The position numbers and the translations under genes were made by a program. A stretch of DNA of 54,388 bases from an uncultured Kiritimatiellota bacterium. Its GTDB lineage: Bacteria > Verrucomicrobiota > Kiritimatiellia > RFP12 > UBA1067. This document shows positions 1 through 8,368 of this stretch, piece by piece. The notes under the pieces were generated by a model, which saw only the letters and a program-made list of their open reading frames with translations, had not been told where the DNA came from and ran no database searches. Numbering within the stretch: position 1 is the stretch's first letter; the number at the start of each line of letters is the position of its first letter. Location: positions 1 to 54,388 of the forward strand of contig CAKTUI010000016.1 in NCBI GenBank assembly GCA_934621385.1. Reading direction: 5' to 3'.

Positions 1-10
1 CAGATAGGGG

Positions 11-133
11 GCATCGACCTACGCCCAAATCCCCTCAGCAAACAAAAGCAACACCTTCAGAGTACACAGTATTTGACAAACCGAAAACGGCCCGCTCACC
101 TATCGGGTACACGTTCTATTTGACAAACTGGGA
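11..133. repeat. Left copy of 123 bp terminal inverted repeat
   Basis: This stretch is the reverse complement of the last 123 bases of the window. The outer 77 bases (11-87) are identical between the copies. The next 26 bases carry about nine mismatches without a length change, and the inner 20 bases (114-133) are again identical. Each copy contains two direct copies of TTTGACAAAC (here around 72-81 and 119-128). It ends 30 bases downstream of the stop codon of the 164-384 gene. It could be the same end of two oppositely oriented copies of an insertion sequence lying outside the window, or the terminal repeat of a larger element. Confidence 0.9.
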
Positions 134-163
134 CATTCGCATCCTGGCGGATGGCGGGGATCC

Positions 164-384
164 TTAACGCACCTTCTCAACCCGAACCTCACGGAGCGTC
201 AGCACCTCGGGACGCGAGATGTCGGGCAGAACGCGCAGGAACCGAACGCCGTCCACCGTGAACTCGGCAGCCCCGGCCTTCCGGCGGATGCGCGGCGGAT
301 ACGCCCTCCTGTGGCCGACGCAGGGAATGCACCCGCCACACATGGCAGGAGCAGGAGAAGCGAGCAAACGAGCCGGTCTCTCAC
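164..384 (-). pseudogene. Small secreted protein, frameshifted
   Basis: A GTG start at 384 overlaps the TGA of the upstream gene and is preceded by AGGGAGG. It opens a clear signal peptide (MRDRLVCSLLLLLPCVAGAF-PASA). The reading frame then has to change in the GGAGGGCG run near 320-330 to continue into a plausible roughly 45-residue mature domain, with the segments EFTVDGVRFLRVLPDIS and LTLREVRVEKVR, which ends at 164. The shift may be a sequencing error. Exported protein of unknown function, translationally coupled to the gene before it; I recognise no family. Confidence 0.5.
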
Positions 385-1377
385 CGATCCTCCCTTAGCG
401 GCTTCGCCTCGGGGAGGCGCGTGCCGTCGCGGAGCGCCGCGTCGACACGGCGGCCGAGCTCCGTCCGAAAGGGCGGCGCGAACGGGCGCAGGATACCCGG
501 GCACCGCCGCCGCGTAGGCCGCGCCGTCCCGGTCCCCGTCCGCCGCATAGGCGAGGTACACGACCTCCGACACCTCCGCCGCCGAGAGGTGCACAAGGTT
601 GGCACTCCCCTTCCGCGCCGCGTCGAGGCACTTCCGTGCCGTCTCGTCGAGCACGCGCCCCTTCAGCTGCGGGACGTCGTAGTCCACCTGGAACACCCCG
701 CCCTCGTTGAGGCGGAACACGCGGTTGGAGAACACGCCCTCCACCCCGAGCTGACGCATCACCTCCTCCGGCGGCATCCTCTTCACGTCGCCCTTAACCT
801 TGCTCGCAATCGTCTCGCCCTCGTAGACTTTCGAGGGCTTGAGCAACTTAATCCGCGAGATGTCCAACTTCCGCTCCGGCGTGAGAAACATCAGACGGAC
901 ATACTCGTCATCCCAATCACTCCTGAATGGATCGTAGGGAGGCTCAAACTGCCACACCTCCTTGCCCCGGCAAGGATAGGTCTCGCCCTTCCAACGGTAG
1001 GACCTTACATATTCCCATCCACCCACACAACCACTACGAACAGGGAAGACCTCAAGATTCTCCCGCGGCGTACAATAGAAGAAGCAGAAGGTATAATCGG
1101 CTATTGACACATCCCCCTTGAGAATTTCAAGGCACCGAGACCGTTCCTGTCCCAGTTCAAATGTGTAATACCACGGAATGACACCATCCTTCACATCATC
1201 ATCACCTCGGCTTAGGAATAGACCAATGGTACTGTTCGCACGGATATGCGACGCAAGGCTCAGTACAATATACTCGCGGACATCCGCACCCGCCGACTCA
1301 AAAGGTGTCGGGCTCGCCCACACGCCCAATGGCAGAACCAGACAAATGACCAACAAAACGCTACTGACCTGCCTCAT
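381..1377 (-). CDS. Secreted hypothetical protein, probable frameshift near its C-terminus
   Basis: The start at 1377 is chosen because GGAAGGAG lies 7 bases upstream and the protein then begins with a signal peptide (MRQVSSVLLVICLVLPLGVWA). The mature part has about 300 residues with several cysteines and no family I recognise. In the uninterrupted frame the last part becomes Arg/Pro-rich and runs through the next gene. A one-base shift near 470, in a GCCGCCC run, instead gives RTELGRRVDAALRDGTR and a stop at 381 that overlaps the next GTG. That version is the more believable end. It overlaps the upstream 1361-1963 gene by 17 bases, so the two are probably co-transcribed. Confidence 0.65.
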
Positions 1378-1963
1378 GTCGCAACTCCTTCCGACCATCT
1401 GTCTTCATTTCTTCATCTGTCAACATCTCCATCTGGTACACAGCCTCATCCCGTGGATACTCACCTCTCGCATGGAATTCAAAAAGACACTTCCTCTCAT
1501 ATTCCGAAAATTTTGCCCTTTCAGCCACGCCATTTAGGATATTCGTCCACACAGAAGTTCCCCTCTCCCGAACAAACGACGAATCACATTGCGCAATGAC
1601 CATAAATGTCATGATCTTCTTCGCATCCCGAAGTGCGACCTGGAGCCCATCTTCCACCATCCTCCTTTCATGGCGCTTTCTTTCGGCATCGGAAGCGAAC
1701 CTTATCCCGATAATCGGCTGCATTCTCCGATAATTGGGAATAATCCGATTCTGGATTGCACCAATTCGTTCCGCGAAATCGTACAGCACGACGACATCCT
1801 CCACCGACTTGACTCGCCCCAGTTCGGTCAGCGACCGCCAGGCGTATTGGCTGACAATGTACTCATTCGTCAGCCCCAAACCCATATCTTTCACTCTATC
1901 TAAATTATTTGTCTGATTTCCACCGAAAAAAGAGGTGAACAATAAAAGTGAACAAATAATCAT
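1361..1963 (-). CDS. Small exported hypothetical protein
   Basis: This 200-residue protein starts two bases after the stop of the 1966-4101 gene, with AAGGATTAG as a weak ribosome-binding site overlapping that stop. The first 14 residues (MIICSLLLFTSFFG) form a short hydrophobic export or anchor segment. The rest is mixed and helical, with many Arg and Glu residues and one Cys pair that is not arranged as a metal site. No domain recognised. The tight spacing with both neighbours indicates an operon of exported proteins running from 4101 to 164. Confidence 0.65.
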   Translation of the reverse strand: MIICSLLLFTSFFGGNQTNNLDRVKDMGLGLTNEYIVSQYAWRSLTELGRVKSVEDVVVLYDFAERIGAIQNRIIPNYRRMQPIIGIRFASDAERKRHERRMVEDGLQVALRDAKKIMTFMVIAQCDSSFVRERGTSVWTNILNGVAERAKFSEYERKCLFEFHARGEYPRDEAVYQMEMLTDEEMKTDGRKELRHEAGQ

Positions 1964-1965
1964 AA

Positions 1966-4101
1966 CTAATCCTTATCCTTTAAGATGACCGAGTAAACAT
2001 CATTAGTCGTCCGAATGACTCGAATGCCAAATTTCTCAATGGAAACCGTCCCTTGTTTATCTATCGAAAACAATTGGTCACTCCAAGACAAAGAATGTTC
2101 TTCACTACTATAAAAAACCTTCCATCTTGCAGGTATCGGCCAATAAAATGAGCCGTCAGTCCATGGAGGTGGTAGACGAGTAGCCGCAATCTTGTCTTTG
2201 GCCTTATTCTGTGATAGCGCAGTCCAATTCACCGTAGGATTATGCGAAAGTTCACCGTCAGGAAACATTTCATCATTCGCAAAATAGCCCACACAGTTGT
2301 GCGCAGGCAATCCTAGTTCCTTAAACTGAACCAATGAAAAGTTTACATCCAAAGGGGGAAAAACAATGTCTACCGTAGCGTCCGCCGCTGCAATCCCTTT
2401 CACTATGGAATGCGTGATTATATTCGTTGGGAATGCAAGACCCGGTTCGACAATTTTCAATTCAACCCGATCAAGGACACCATCTTGAAAACAAGCAGTC
2501 ACATAATCAGTGCCACCTCGATCCATTATGTAGTAAGCCGTTGCCGAATTACTAGGCTGAGTAAAAACGCCTAATGAACCTTTCCACTCTATGAAATGGT
2601 CCGTTGGCGCAGCGGTTAGCAAAGCCCGTTCTCCAACTCCAAGTTTTTTTCTTTCTACATCATCATCCACAGGAGCACGATCCATTACCTGATAACGAAT
2701 TATTCCACACACCGAATACTTCAAAACATCCCCTGCGCCGCTCGTTTCGTGGGAGGCCGAAAGCTCCCTGTCCCCGGACCTTTCCGAGACGGCGTGCCCG
2801 TGAAGGGAGAGGCCGATCCGCCGGAGCTCGCCGAGGCTCAGAGAAGCCTGCTCGGGCAGGCGGTAGACCCGCCCCCCGCGTCGGGCGTAGAGGTGGCCCT
2901 TCGGACTCTCCAGGACGATGCGCTCGCCTGCGGGGAGGCCCTGCGGCTCAACGGAGACCGAGACCGCCACGAGCGCATTCGTCCCCGCCGCCGTCAAATC
3001 CCCGCCGGCCGCGTCCGCCGCGTGGGGGACAAGCGGCCCGCCCGCGCCGCCCTTGGCGGCGACCCCCACCGACACCACGGTGAAGTCCGCCGAGGCCGTG
3101 GCACCGAGCGCGGTCGCCGTCACCCGCTCCGCAAGGTAGGCCACGCTTGCTGGCCCATCGTTCGTCGCGGCAATCCTGAGTAGCCACCCGTCCCACGGCA
3201 CGGGCTCCCCCGTGCAGATCCCGGCGACGGACCAGTCGCACGCGGTTCCCTCGACCTCCGGGTCGAGGAGCGCAATCGCGACGATCTCCGCGCGCCCGGG
3301 CGCACCAGCCCGCCGGTCCAGCCCGAGCCACGCCGGGCACGAGACGGACAGTTCGCTCACCGTGAACGCGGCGGCGTCCGAGTCCCCCGCCGTGCAGAGG
3401 GAGCAGTCCGGGGATGACGCACGGACGGAGAGGGTCTCGGAGTGGCGGCCCTTGCGCACGCCGGGGCGAACGAACGAGCACGACGGGCCGTGGAGAGTCC
3501 CCGCCGGAGTCGTCCACTCCCATTCGGCGAACGCGGTCTCCACGAGGTTCGTCGCGGGCGATGAGCCTGGCTCGGCACCGCACACCGGGCAGGGCGACCG
3601 ACGAGTCACGATGCGGTGGAGGCCCGGAGATTCCTGCGACGCGGACGCGGAGATCCGGACGTCCACGCCCTCGGCGGGACGGGCGTAGGCGAACGGCCCA
3701 GTCGACGGGCACGAGACTGAGAGCGACGGGGCGCGGAGGTGTTCGGTCGTCGTCTCAGTGCGGAACTCGCACACGTGGACCGTCCCGCCCGCCTCGTCCT
3801 CCCCGAGGACGCTGACCGCCCGCCAGGCCACGGGGCGGCCCGGCGCGGCAAAACCCGCGCCGCCGCGCGGAGCGGCGAGCACCCAGTCGCGGCGCGGCTC
3901 GATGCGCACCCTGCCGGGAGAGGGGACCGAGAACCCCTCGCCCGCGTTCGAGACGGGTGTCGCCGCCTCGACAACGACGAACGCGTTGGAGGCCGTCCAC
4001 GCCCGCGCACCTGGCGCGACAAAAGCCGCCACGAGGCCGAGCGCAAGGCCCGCCGCGCCCCGGCCCCAACCGGACAACCCTGTCTCATCTCTCTTCCGCA
4101 T
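1966..4101 (-). CDS. Large secreted protein with repeated Ig-like segments
   Basis: This 711-residue protein has an N-terminal signal peptide (GAAGLALGLVAAFVAPGARA). The N-terminal two thirds is built of beta-rich segments in which the phrase S-V-S-C-P recurs (near residues 110, 240 and further on) with scattered Cys pairs, which suggests tandem Ig-like or CARDB-like modules on the cell surface. The start at 4101 puts the signal peptide at the very N-terminus and lies only a few bases after the expected transcription start, so the message may be nearly leaderless. The coding sequence for roughly the last 240 residues is much more AT-rich than the rest. Function unknown. Confidence 0.7.
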   Translation of the reverse strand: MRKRDETGLSGWGRGAAGLALGLVAAFVAPGARAWTASNAFVVVEAATPVSNAGEGFSVPSPGRVRIEPRRDWVLAAPRGGAGFAAPGRPVAWRAVSVLGEDEAGGTVHVCEFRTETTTEHLRAPSLSVSCPSTGPFAYARPAEGVDVRISASASQESPGLHRIVTRRSPCPVCGAEPGSSPATNLVETAFAEWEWTTPAGTLHGPSCSFVRPGVRKGRHSETLSVRASSPDCSLCTAGDSDAAAFTVSELSVSCPAWLGLDRRAGAPGRAEIVAIALLDPEVEGTACDWSVAGICTGEPVPWDGWLLRIAATNDGPASVAYLAERVTATALGATASADFTVVSVGVAAKGGAGGPLVPHAADAAGGDLTAAGTNALVAVSVSVEPQGLPAGERIVLESPKGHLYARRGGRVYRLPEQASLSLGELRRIGLSLHGHAVSERSGDRELSASHETSGAGDVLKYSVCGIIRYQVMDRAPVDDDVERKKLGVGERALLTAAPTDHFIEWKGSLGVFTQPSNSATAYYIMDRGGTDYVTACFQDGVLDRVELKIVEPGLAFPTNIITHSIVKGIAAADATVDIVFPPLDVNFSLVQFKELGLPAHNCVGYFANDEMFPDGELSHNPTVNWTALSQNKAKDKIAATRLPPPWTDGSFYWPIPARWKVFYSSEEHSLSWSDQLFSIDKQGTVSIEKFGIRVIRTTNDVYSVILKDKD

Positions 4102-4110
4102 GATGGCGAC

Positions 4111-4140
4111 ATTGTACCAAAAGGCTCGGTCCACCGTCAA
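4111..4140 (-). promoter_or_regulatory. Probable sigma-70-type promoter for the 1966-4101 gene
   Basis: On the minus strand TTGACG (4140-4135) is followed after 18 bases by TACAAT (4116-4111), with TGG directly before the -10 box. The -35 box ends one base from the left end of the IS element, so insertion has replaced everything upstream of -35. Confidence 0.55.
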
Positions 4141-4253
4141 ACTGGAATATCCCCATGTTTGAAAAATGCTCTCGACCCCCTGGAGAGCCTAGCGCGGTTT
4201 TCGCGGGCTTCGAAGGGCTTGATGCCAAGATTCTCGCCGTTGCCGACGCGGAA

Positions 4254-5555
4254 TCACCCCGAGAGCAGCTCGAATTCCATCTGCAGGTCGCCGCACTCCT
4301 CCTTCGGGCAGTTCCATCCACGCCACCTGCCGTGCCGCACGAAGAGCCACCTGAGGCCGTCAGCTATTGCATAGTAGAAGAACTCCGGCGCCTCGAACAT
4401 CCTGCGCGAAACCTTGGCGACATGCCTGGCGAGTGCGTCCAGCTTGACCTTCTTCCCGAGCCACGCAGCCGCGAAGTACGCCACCGCCACCACGAGCGCG
4501 GACATGTTCTTCAGCCGCCGGTAGTCGAGGAGCCTCGTGTGCTCGAGCCCGTAGGACTGCTTGATGAACCGTACCGCGTCCTCGACCCTCCACCGGGTCA
4601 GGTAGCCCTGCACCACCTCCCACAGGGCCTTGCGCGTGCGCACCGCGTTCAGCGTCGTCAGCGGCATCATCGGCTTCTCGCCGCCAGGCCATTTCACTAC
4701 GACGAGATGGAGGTCGGTGTCGGGCCGGTCCGGGAGTCGCACGGGCATGGAGCCGTACTTCACTCGGACGTTGTGGACCCTGTTGTGCGACTTGAACAGG
4801 ACGCTGTCCTCGTGTCTCATGGTGCAGTCTGCGGCCAGCTTGCGCGCAAGGACCTGCGAATCCTTCGTCCTTCCGCCCCAGTTGAGCAGGTTGCGGTCCC
4901 CGACAAGACGCACGATGAAGTCGAGGCCGTGCCTTATGTAGAACCCGAACATGCCGTCGCCGTCCCCGCCCCTGTCGTAGACGAACATGCCCCTGCCGTT
5001 CGTCGCGGACGCGATCTGGCCGATCACCTGCTCCACCTCGTCGTCCTCGCTGACGTACTCGGGATGGACGGACGACCACAGCCGCAGCATGAGGGGAACG
5101 ATCTTCCGGCATCCGTTCTCGCAGGCTATCGCCATGCAGAGCGTGTAGCCGAGGTTGTCCCCGACCCTGCCCCTGCTGCCGTCCCACACCTTGGCGAGGT
5201 ACGGCATCTTCTCGGCGTACTCCTTCTGCACGTCGGTCGGGTCGACGATTGCGAGCGCGTCCTCGTGAACCCCGGGCGCGGCGTCGCAGAGGATGCCGCC
5301 GTGGATCTTCGCGTCCATGCCGTCCGTCGCCAGGTGCCGCTCGAGCCGCTCCTGCGTCTTCTTCGCGAGGATGTCCTCCTGGAGCGAGCGGGCTATCTCG
5401 CTCATCAGCGTGTCCCGCGAGGCCTGTATGCCGAAGAGCATCTGCCCCAGGAACTCCATCTTCCAGCGGCTGTTCCTGAACTGGGGAGAAAATATCCCCA
5501 GGTATTTGCTAAGCTGCTCTCGCGTTTTGAAGGCAATTATGCTATCATTCCCCAT
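4254..5555 (-). CDS. IS4-family DDE transposase
   Basis: This 433-residue transposase catalyses cut-and-paste movement of the surrounding element through an RNase H-like fold. Visible landmarks are a first Asp in the segment AIVDPTDVQKEY, a second in FVYDRGGD, and the catalytic Glu in YLTRWRVEDAVRFIKQ. The last segment matches the Y(2)R(3)E(6)K signature that defines IS4 transposases. Start 5555 (MGNDSIIAF) follows AAGGGG at a good distance; an upstream in-frame start at 5585 would add ten residues but has no ribosome-binding site. No frameshift or internal stop is seen, so the protein could be active. Confidence 0.9.
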   Translation of the reverse strand: MGNDSIIAFKTREQLSKYLGIFSPQFRNSRWKMEFLGQMLFGIQASRDTLMSEIARSLQEDILAKKTQERLERHLATDGMDAKIHGGILCDAAPGVHEDALAIVDPTDVQKEYAEKMPYLAKVWDGSRGRVGDNLGYTLCMAIACENGCRKIVPLMLRLWSSVHPEYVSEDDEVEQVIGQIASATNGRGMFVYDRGGDGDGMFGFYIRHGLDFIVRLVGDRNLLNWGGRTKDSQVLARKLAADCTMRHEDSVLFKSHNRVHNVRVKYGSMPVRLPDRPDTDLHLVVVKWPGGEKPMMPLTTLNAVRTRKALWEVVQGYLTRWRVEDAVRFIKQSYGLEHTRLLDYRRLKNMSALVVAVAYFAAAWLGKKVKLDALARHVAKVSRRMFEAPEFFYYAIADGLRWLFVRHGRWRGWNCPKEECGDLQMEFELLSG

Positions 5556-5590
5556 GTCGGTTCCCCTTGGCGGTTTGTTTTGCACGTGGC

Positions 5591-5599
5591 ATTATACCA
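5591..5599 (-). promoter_or_regulatory. Extended -10 promoter for the transposase
   Basis: On the minus strand TGGTATAAT lies about 35 bases upstream of the transposase start and inside the inverted repeats. This is a perfect -10 hexamer with the TGn extension; no good -35 box is seen. Confidence 0.5.
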
Positions 5600-5772
5600 C
5601 ACCCGGCAAGTGGAACCGACTCTTCGCTTATTTCACTTTCGAAAACGCATCCCGCCCAATGGAATCAGGCACATGCCTCGTCTCAGGGGTCAAAAACTGG
5701 GGATATTCCAGGGATGCGTGTTGGAGGTGGAAAATTGTAAGATCTAATGGGTCAGCAAAAGCGGAAAGGACG

Positions 5773-5940
5773 ATGACAGGAAAGCAGGACGGGAAGGATG
5801 TGCCGTGAGCACGAGAAAGCATGTCCTACACAAGGCCCCCGGGTACAGGCTGACCGACCGGGAGCGCGGGATCCTGGCGGCGGCGCGAAACGGGTACGAC
5901 AGGCAGGCCTGCGCATCCCAGACCCTTCCCCCTGCGATTC
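5773..5940 (+). pseudogene. Remnant of plus-strand genes between the IS element and the Nudix gene
   Basis: These are the only protein-like plus-strand readings in this part of the window. A short open end (MTGKQDGKDVP, stop at 5808) overlaps by four bases a GTG start at 5805 that opens MSTRKHVLHKAPGYRLTDRE. That peptide looks like a real N-terminus but then runs antisense into the end of the Nudix gene. The overlap is typical of coupled bacterial genes, so this is probably the broken edge of an older operon, cut by rearrangement near the IS element. Family not recognised. Confidence 0.3.
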
Positions 5941-6517
5941 ACCCTTCCCGAAAAGAAGTTGGCAGAGCCTCTACAACAGCCGAATCCGCTTCGCTAAAAT
6001 ACCGCCAAAGCGGGGCAACCATAAGCGACTGAACGATGCCGCCCTCTGAGAGAAGTCGTTTCACCTCAGCCTGGCCAAGCAAATGGACGGACAGTTCTTC
6101 GGTCGCATCAAGGTTTGGTTCGGCGAGTTTCTCCACTCCTTCAGCCACAAAGCAGTGCGTCCAGTTTGTCATCGTCCCAGGATTCGCCGAAATCGTCATC
6201 AGTTTCCGCCACACACCACCGCCGTAACCAGTCTCTTCAAGAAGTTCACGCCGCGCCGCATCAAGTGGCGTCTCTCCACGCTCCACCACACCACACGGCA
6301 ATTCAAACGCCGTCACCCCAGCCGCGTGACGATACTGCCGCTCCATCACAAAACGACCATCCTTGGTATGTGCAATGACATTGACCCAATCGGGGTATTC
6401 GAGGACATAGTACTCGGGGATGATTCGTCCGTCGGACAGTTCCACCTTGTCACGCCGCGCCGTCAGCCACGGCCGCTTCACGACATATTCCGATTCGATA
6501 ATCTTCCAATTTGACAT
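5939..6517 (-). CDS. Nudix hydrolase, ADP-ribose pyrophosphatase-like
   Basis: This 192-residue cytosolic enzyme is predicted to hydrolyse a nucleoside diphosphate linked to another group, ADP-ribose or a nucleotide sugar being the likeliest by overall similarity. The Nudix box is complete: G-VVERG-E-TPLDAAR-REL-LEETG-Y, near residues 85-107, with the metal-binding REx-x-EE glutamates intact. The flanking strands (FVMERQYRHAAG before, LMTISANPGTMTNW after) fit the ADP-ribose pyrophosphatase subgroup. Start 6517 is preferred to the ATG six bases upstream because AGGGG lies at correct distance only for the inner one. That ribosome-binding site overlaps the stop of the lipoprotein gene, so the two are co-transcribed. 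Confidence 0.85.
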   Translation of the reverse strand: MSNWKIIESEYVVKRPWLTARRDKVELSDGRIIPEYYVLEYPDWVNVIAHTKDGRFVMERQYRHAAGVTAFELPCGVVERGETPLDAARRELLEETGYGGGVWRKLMTISANPGTMTNWTHCFVAEGVEKLAEPNLDATEELSVHLLGQAEVKRLLSEGGIVQSLMVAPLWRYFSEADSAVVEALPTSFREG

Positions 6518-6526
6518 TTTCATCCC

Positions 6527-7573
6527 CTACCGAGTCGCTGGCTTGTCCGAACTGCATTCTTTGACATTTTCCTGTTTTAGTCGGCTGTCTATCGCATCCT
6601 TAAACCATCCGAATCCATCCCAATGAGAGGCATCCTGAACAAGATCAATCGGCGTATTCTTATGTTTGTAGAACGCACCTGCGCCCATTCCATCGAGACG
6701 CTCCGCGTAGTCGCGCATACGCGGGTGTAACATTCTTCGTGAGTTGGATGTCAATTCGTCGCGTACGAACACAGGTGCAATCACATAGAAACAAGTCTCC
6801 CATTCATACCGATTCAGGAAGGACATGAGGACATCTTCTGGGAATCTGATGGACTTGTCGTCAAGTGCAACCATAACAGCTCTCAGTTCAGGCGTCAACT
6901 TTGCCCTGCCGCTCATGAACTTAGGCCCCTCATCTTCACGATAAAAGGCGAACGGAACTGTCAGTATCTTGCGCGGATTGGCCCTAATCTCCGATAGACA
7001 ATCCTCATATCGAGTCTGCTCGCGCTTTGCCAGGCCCTCGTCAACCTCCCTCTGCTGTTTCTTATACTCCGCCCCCAACTTTCGTGTTGCAAGATAGGCT
7101 GGAAACGCGGCAATCATTTTCTCATACCGTAGTGGAATCGCGTTGGTAATGTAGGTGTAGTTCTTCTTCCGTTCTACCATATGTTCCGCAGATGACACAC
7201 AACTATTCGATAAGGCTTCGTCAAGGCTGTTCGCCAAGCCTACGAACGCAAGCGACCGCGATGCCTCATTGATCAGAAACAACGCATCCCCTTCGCTCAC
7301 CTCTGACCCACTTCCATCCGTCCAACGCATATGCACATAACTTTTCCCTTCGCGGCGAAGGACATCCCACAAACCGAACACACCTCCTGCGCTTGCCATA
7401 AACAGTCCATCCCCGCTTGGCGACAAGATAAGGGACGACGCGTTGAATCCATCCTTACCATTGGAGTAGACGCCCTCCAAATGGCTTTTGTCCGCAACGC
7501 ATCCAGAAAGAGCAATCGCGACAAATAGAAGGGCCAAATTCCGTTTCATCCAACTTCTCACAGTCGTTGACAT
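6527..7573 (-). CDS. Lipoprotein of unknown function
   Basis: The 348-residue protein begins with a charged N-terminus, a hydrophobic run (NLALLFVAIA) and a lipobox LSGC near residue 27, so it is predicted to be lipid-anchored. Start 7573 is the first ATG after AAGGAG; a TTG six bases upstream is less likely. The mature part includes a small beta segment early (residues about 35-95, GVYSNGKDGFN onward) and a helical Glu/Lys/Arg-rich middle (KLGAEYKKQQREVDEGLAKR). I recognise no enzyme motif. It shares an operon with the Nudix gene. Confidence 0.65.
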   Translation of the reverse strand: MSTTVRSWMKRNLALLFVAIALSGCVADKSHLEGVYSNGKDGFNASSLILSPSGDGLFMASAGGVFGLWDVLRREGKSYVHMRWTDGSGSEVSEGDALFLINEASRSLAFVGLANSLDEALSNSCVSSAEHMVERKKNYTYITNAIPLRYEKMIAAFPAYLATRKLGAEYKKQQREVDEGLAKREQTRYEDCLSEIRANPRKILTVPFAFYREDEGPKFMSGRAKLTPELRAVMVALDDKSIRFPEDVLMSFLNRYEWETCFYVIAPVFVRDELTSNSRRMLHPRMRDYAERLDGMGAGAFYKHKNTPIDLVQDASHWDGFGWFKDAIDSRLKQENVKECSSDKPATR

Positions 7574-7674
7574 TTTCAACTCCTTCGCCCATGCTTCTTT
7601 GGTGGTATTTGAAGGATTCAGACTCCCGTCCCACTTGAGACAAGCGGAGATGCCGACCCCTCAAAAACCCTTGT

Positions 7675-7683
7675 ATTATAGCA
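7675..7683 (-). promoter_or_regulatory. Extended -10 promoter for the lipoprotein/Nudix operon
   Basis: On the minus strand TGCTATAAT lies about 100 bases upstream of the lipoprotein start. It is a consensus -10 with the TGn extension and no clear -35. The 7574-7852 spacer otherwise holds no gene that I can see. Confidence 0.5.
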
Positions 7684-7852
7684 TGTTTTGAGTGTGACGG
7701 GGCGTTGGTTCTGCATACACCGCTGAACCTTGTCATTTTCTCCCCGAAAAAGTATGCAATGTGGAGTTGGTTTTAAGCGTTCATGATTCATAGCGTCTTC
7801 TCCTCAAGCGATCGGGTATTTAACAGAGTTTCGCGGTACATCACATCCAACA

Positions 7853-8368
7853 TTACAGCTTCCCGATGAGTTCGAGGATGCGGCTGCGGGTCGCGTCCGT
7901 CTTCTGCTCGTCGTTTTTGGCCGTGACGACGCCAGTGTCCTCAACGCCCCAGTAGTTCAGGATGCCGCGATACTCCCCGATTGCGCCGTCGTACACGTTG
8001 GGCGAATAGGAGGACGCGAGAAGCGCCATCTTCTTCAGCTTGCCCGGCTTGTTCATGCAGTAGATGCGCTGGATCGGTGCCTGAATTTGCGCGGACATGG
8101 TGAAGTAGTAGATCGGCGACGCGAGGACGAGAACCTCCGCCTCGGTCAGCAATGGGTAGAGTTCCTGCATGTCGTCCTTCTGGACACACGCCCCGTTCCC
8201 CTTGCCGCGACAATACCCGCAGGCCATGCACCCAGCGATCTTCTTGTGCGACACGTCGACAAGCGCCACTTTGTGCCCGGCGGCCTCCGCCGCCTTGCGG
8301 TACTCTTCGGCCATCCACGCGGTGTTTCCGTTCGCACGAGGCGAACCTTGTAGGATGAGGATATTCAT
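7853..8368 (-). CDS. NADPH-dependent FMN reductase / flavodoxin-like oxidoreductase
   Basis: This 171-residue flavoprotein is predicted to bind FMN and reduce quinones, nitro-compounds or iron. The N-terminus carries the phosphate-binding loop LQGSPRANGNTAWMAEEY. A Cys cluster, C-MAC-GYC, then GAC, lies near residues 47-61, and LASPIYYFTMSAQIQAPI near residue 85 is the second flavin-contacting loop. These match the iron-sulfur flavoprotein-like branch of the NADPH-dependent FMN reductase family, at normal length. The start overlaps the stop of the upstream gene (ATGA) and uses AAAGGAG. A truncated duplicate lies at 19,099-19,278. Confidence 0.9.
   Translation of the reverse strand: MNILILQGSPRANGNTAWMAEEYRKAAEAAGHKVALVDVSHKKIAGCMACGYCRGKGNGACVQKDDMQELYPLLTEAEVLVLASPIYYFTMSAQIQAPIQRIYCMNKPGKLKKMALLASSYSPNVYDGAIGEYRGILNYWGVEDTGVVTAKNDEQKTDATRSRILELIGKL

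Larger units (their letters stand above)
4142..5711. mobile_element. IS4-family insertion sequence, complete
   Basis: A 1570 bp element bounded by inverted repeats. The left end begins CTGGAATATCCCCATGTTTG at 4142, and the right end, read inward on the minus strand from 5711, begins CTGGAATATCCCCAGTTTTT. It holds one transposase gene on the minus strand. I see no target-site duplication: the flanking bases are ACCGTCAAA on the left and GGATGCGTG on the right. Either the element is old or the flanks have been rearranged. It sits directly upstream of the -35 box of the 1966-4101 gene. Confidence 0.85.

Noticed and set aside
4155..5747. A 530-residue plus-strand reading frame across the IS element
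   Set aside because: It is antisense to a transposase with intact catalytic motifs; its composition is that of a GC-rich shadow frame and it has no domain.
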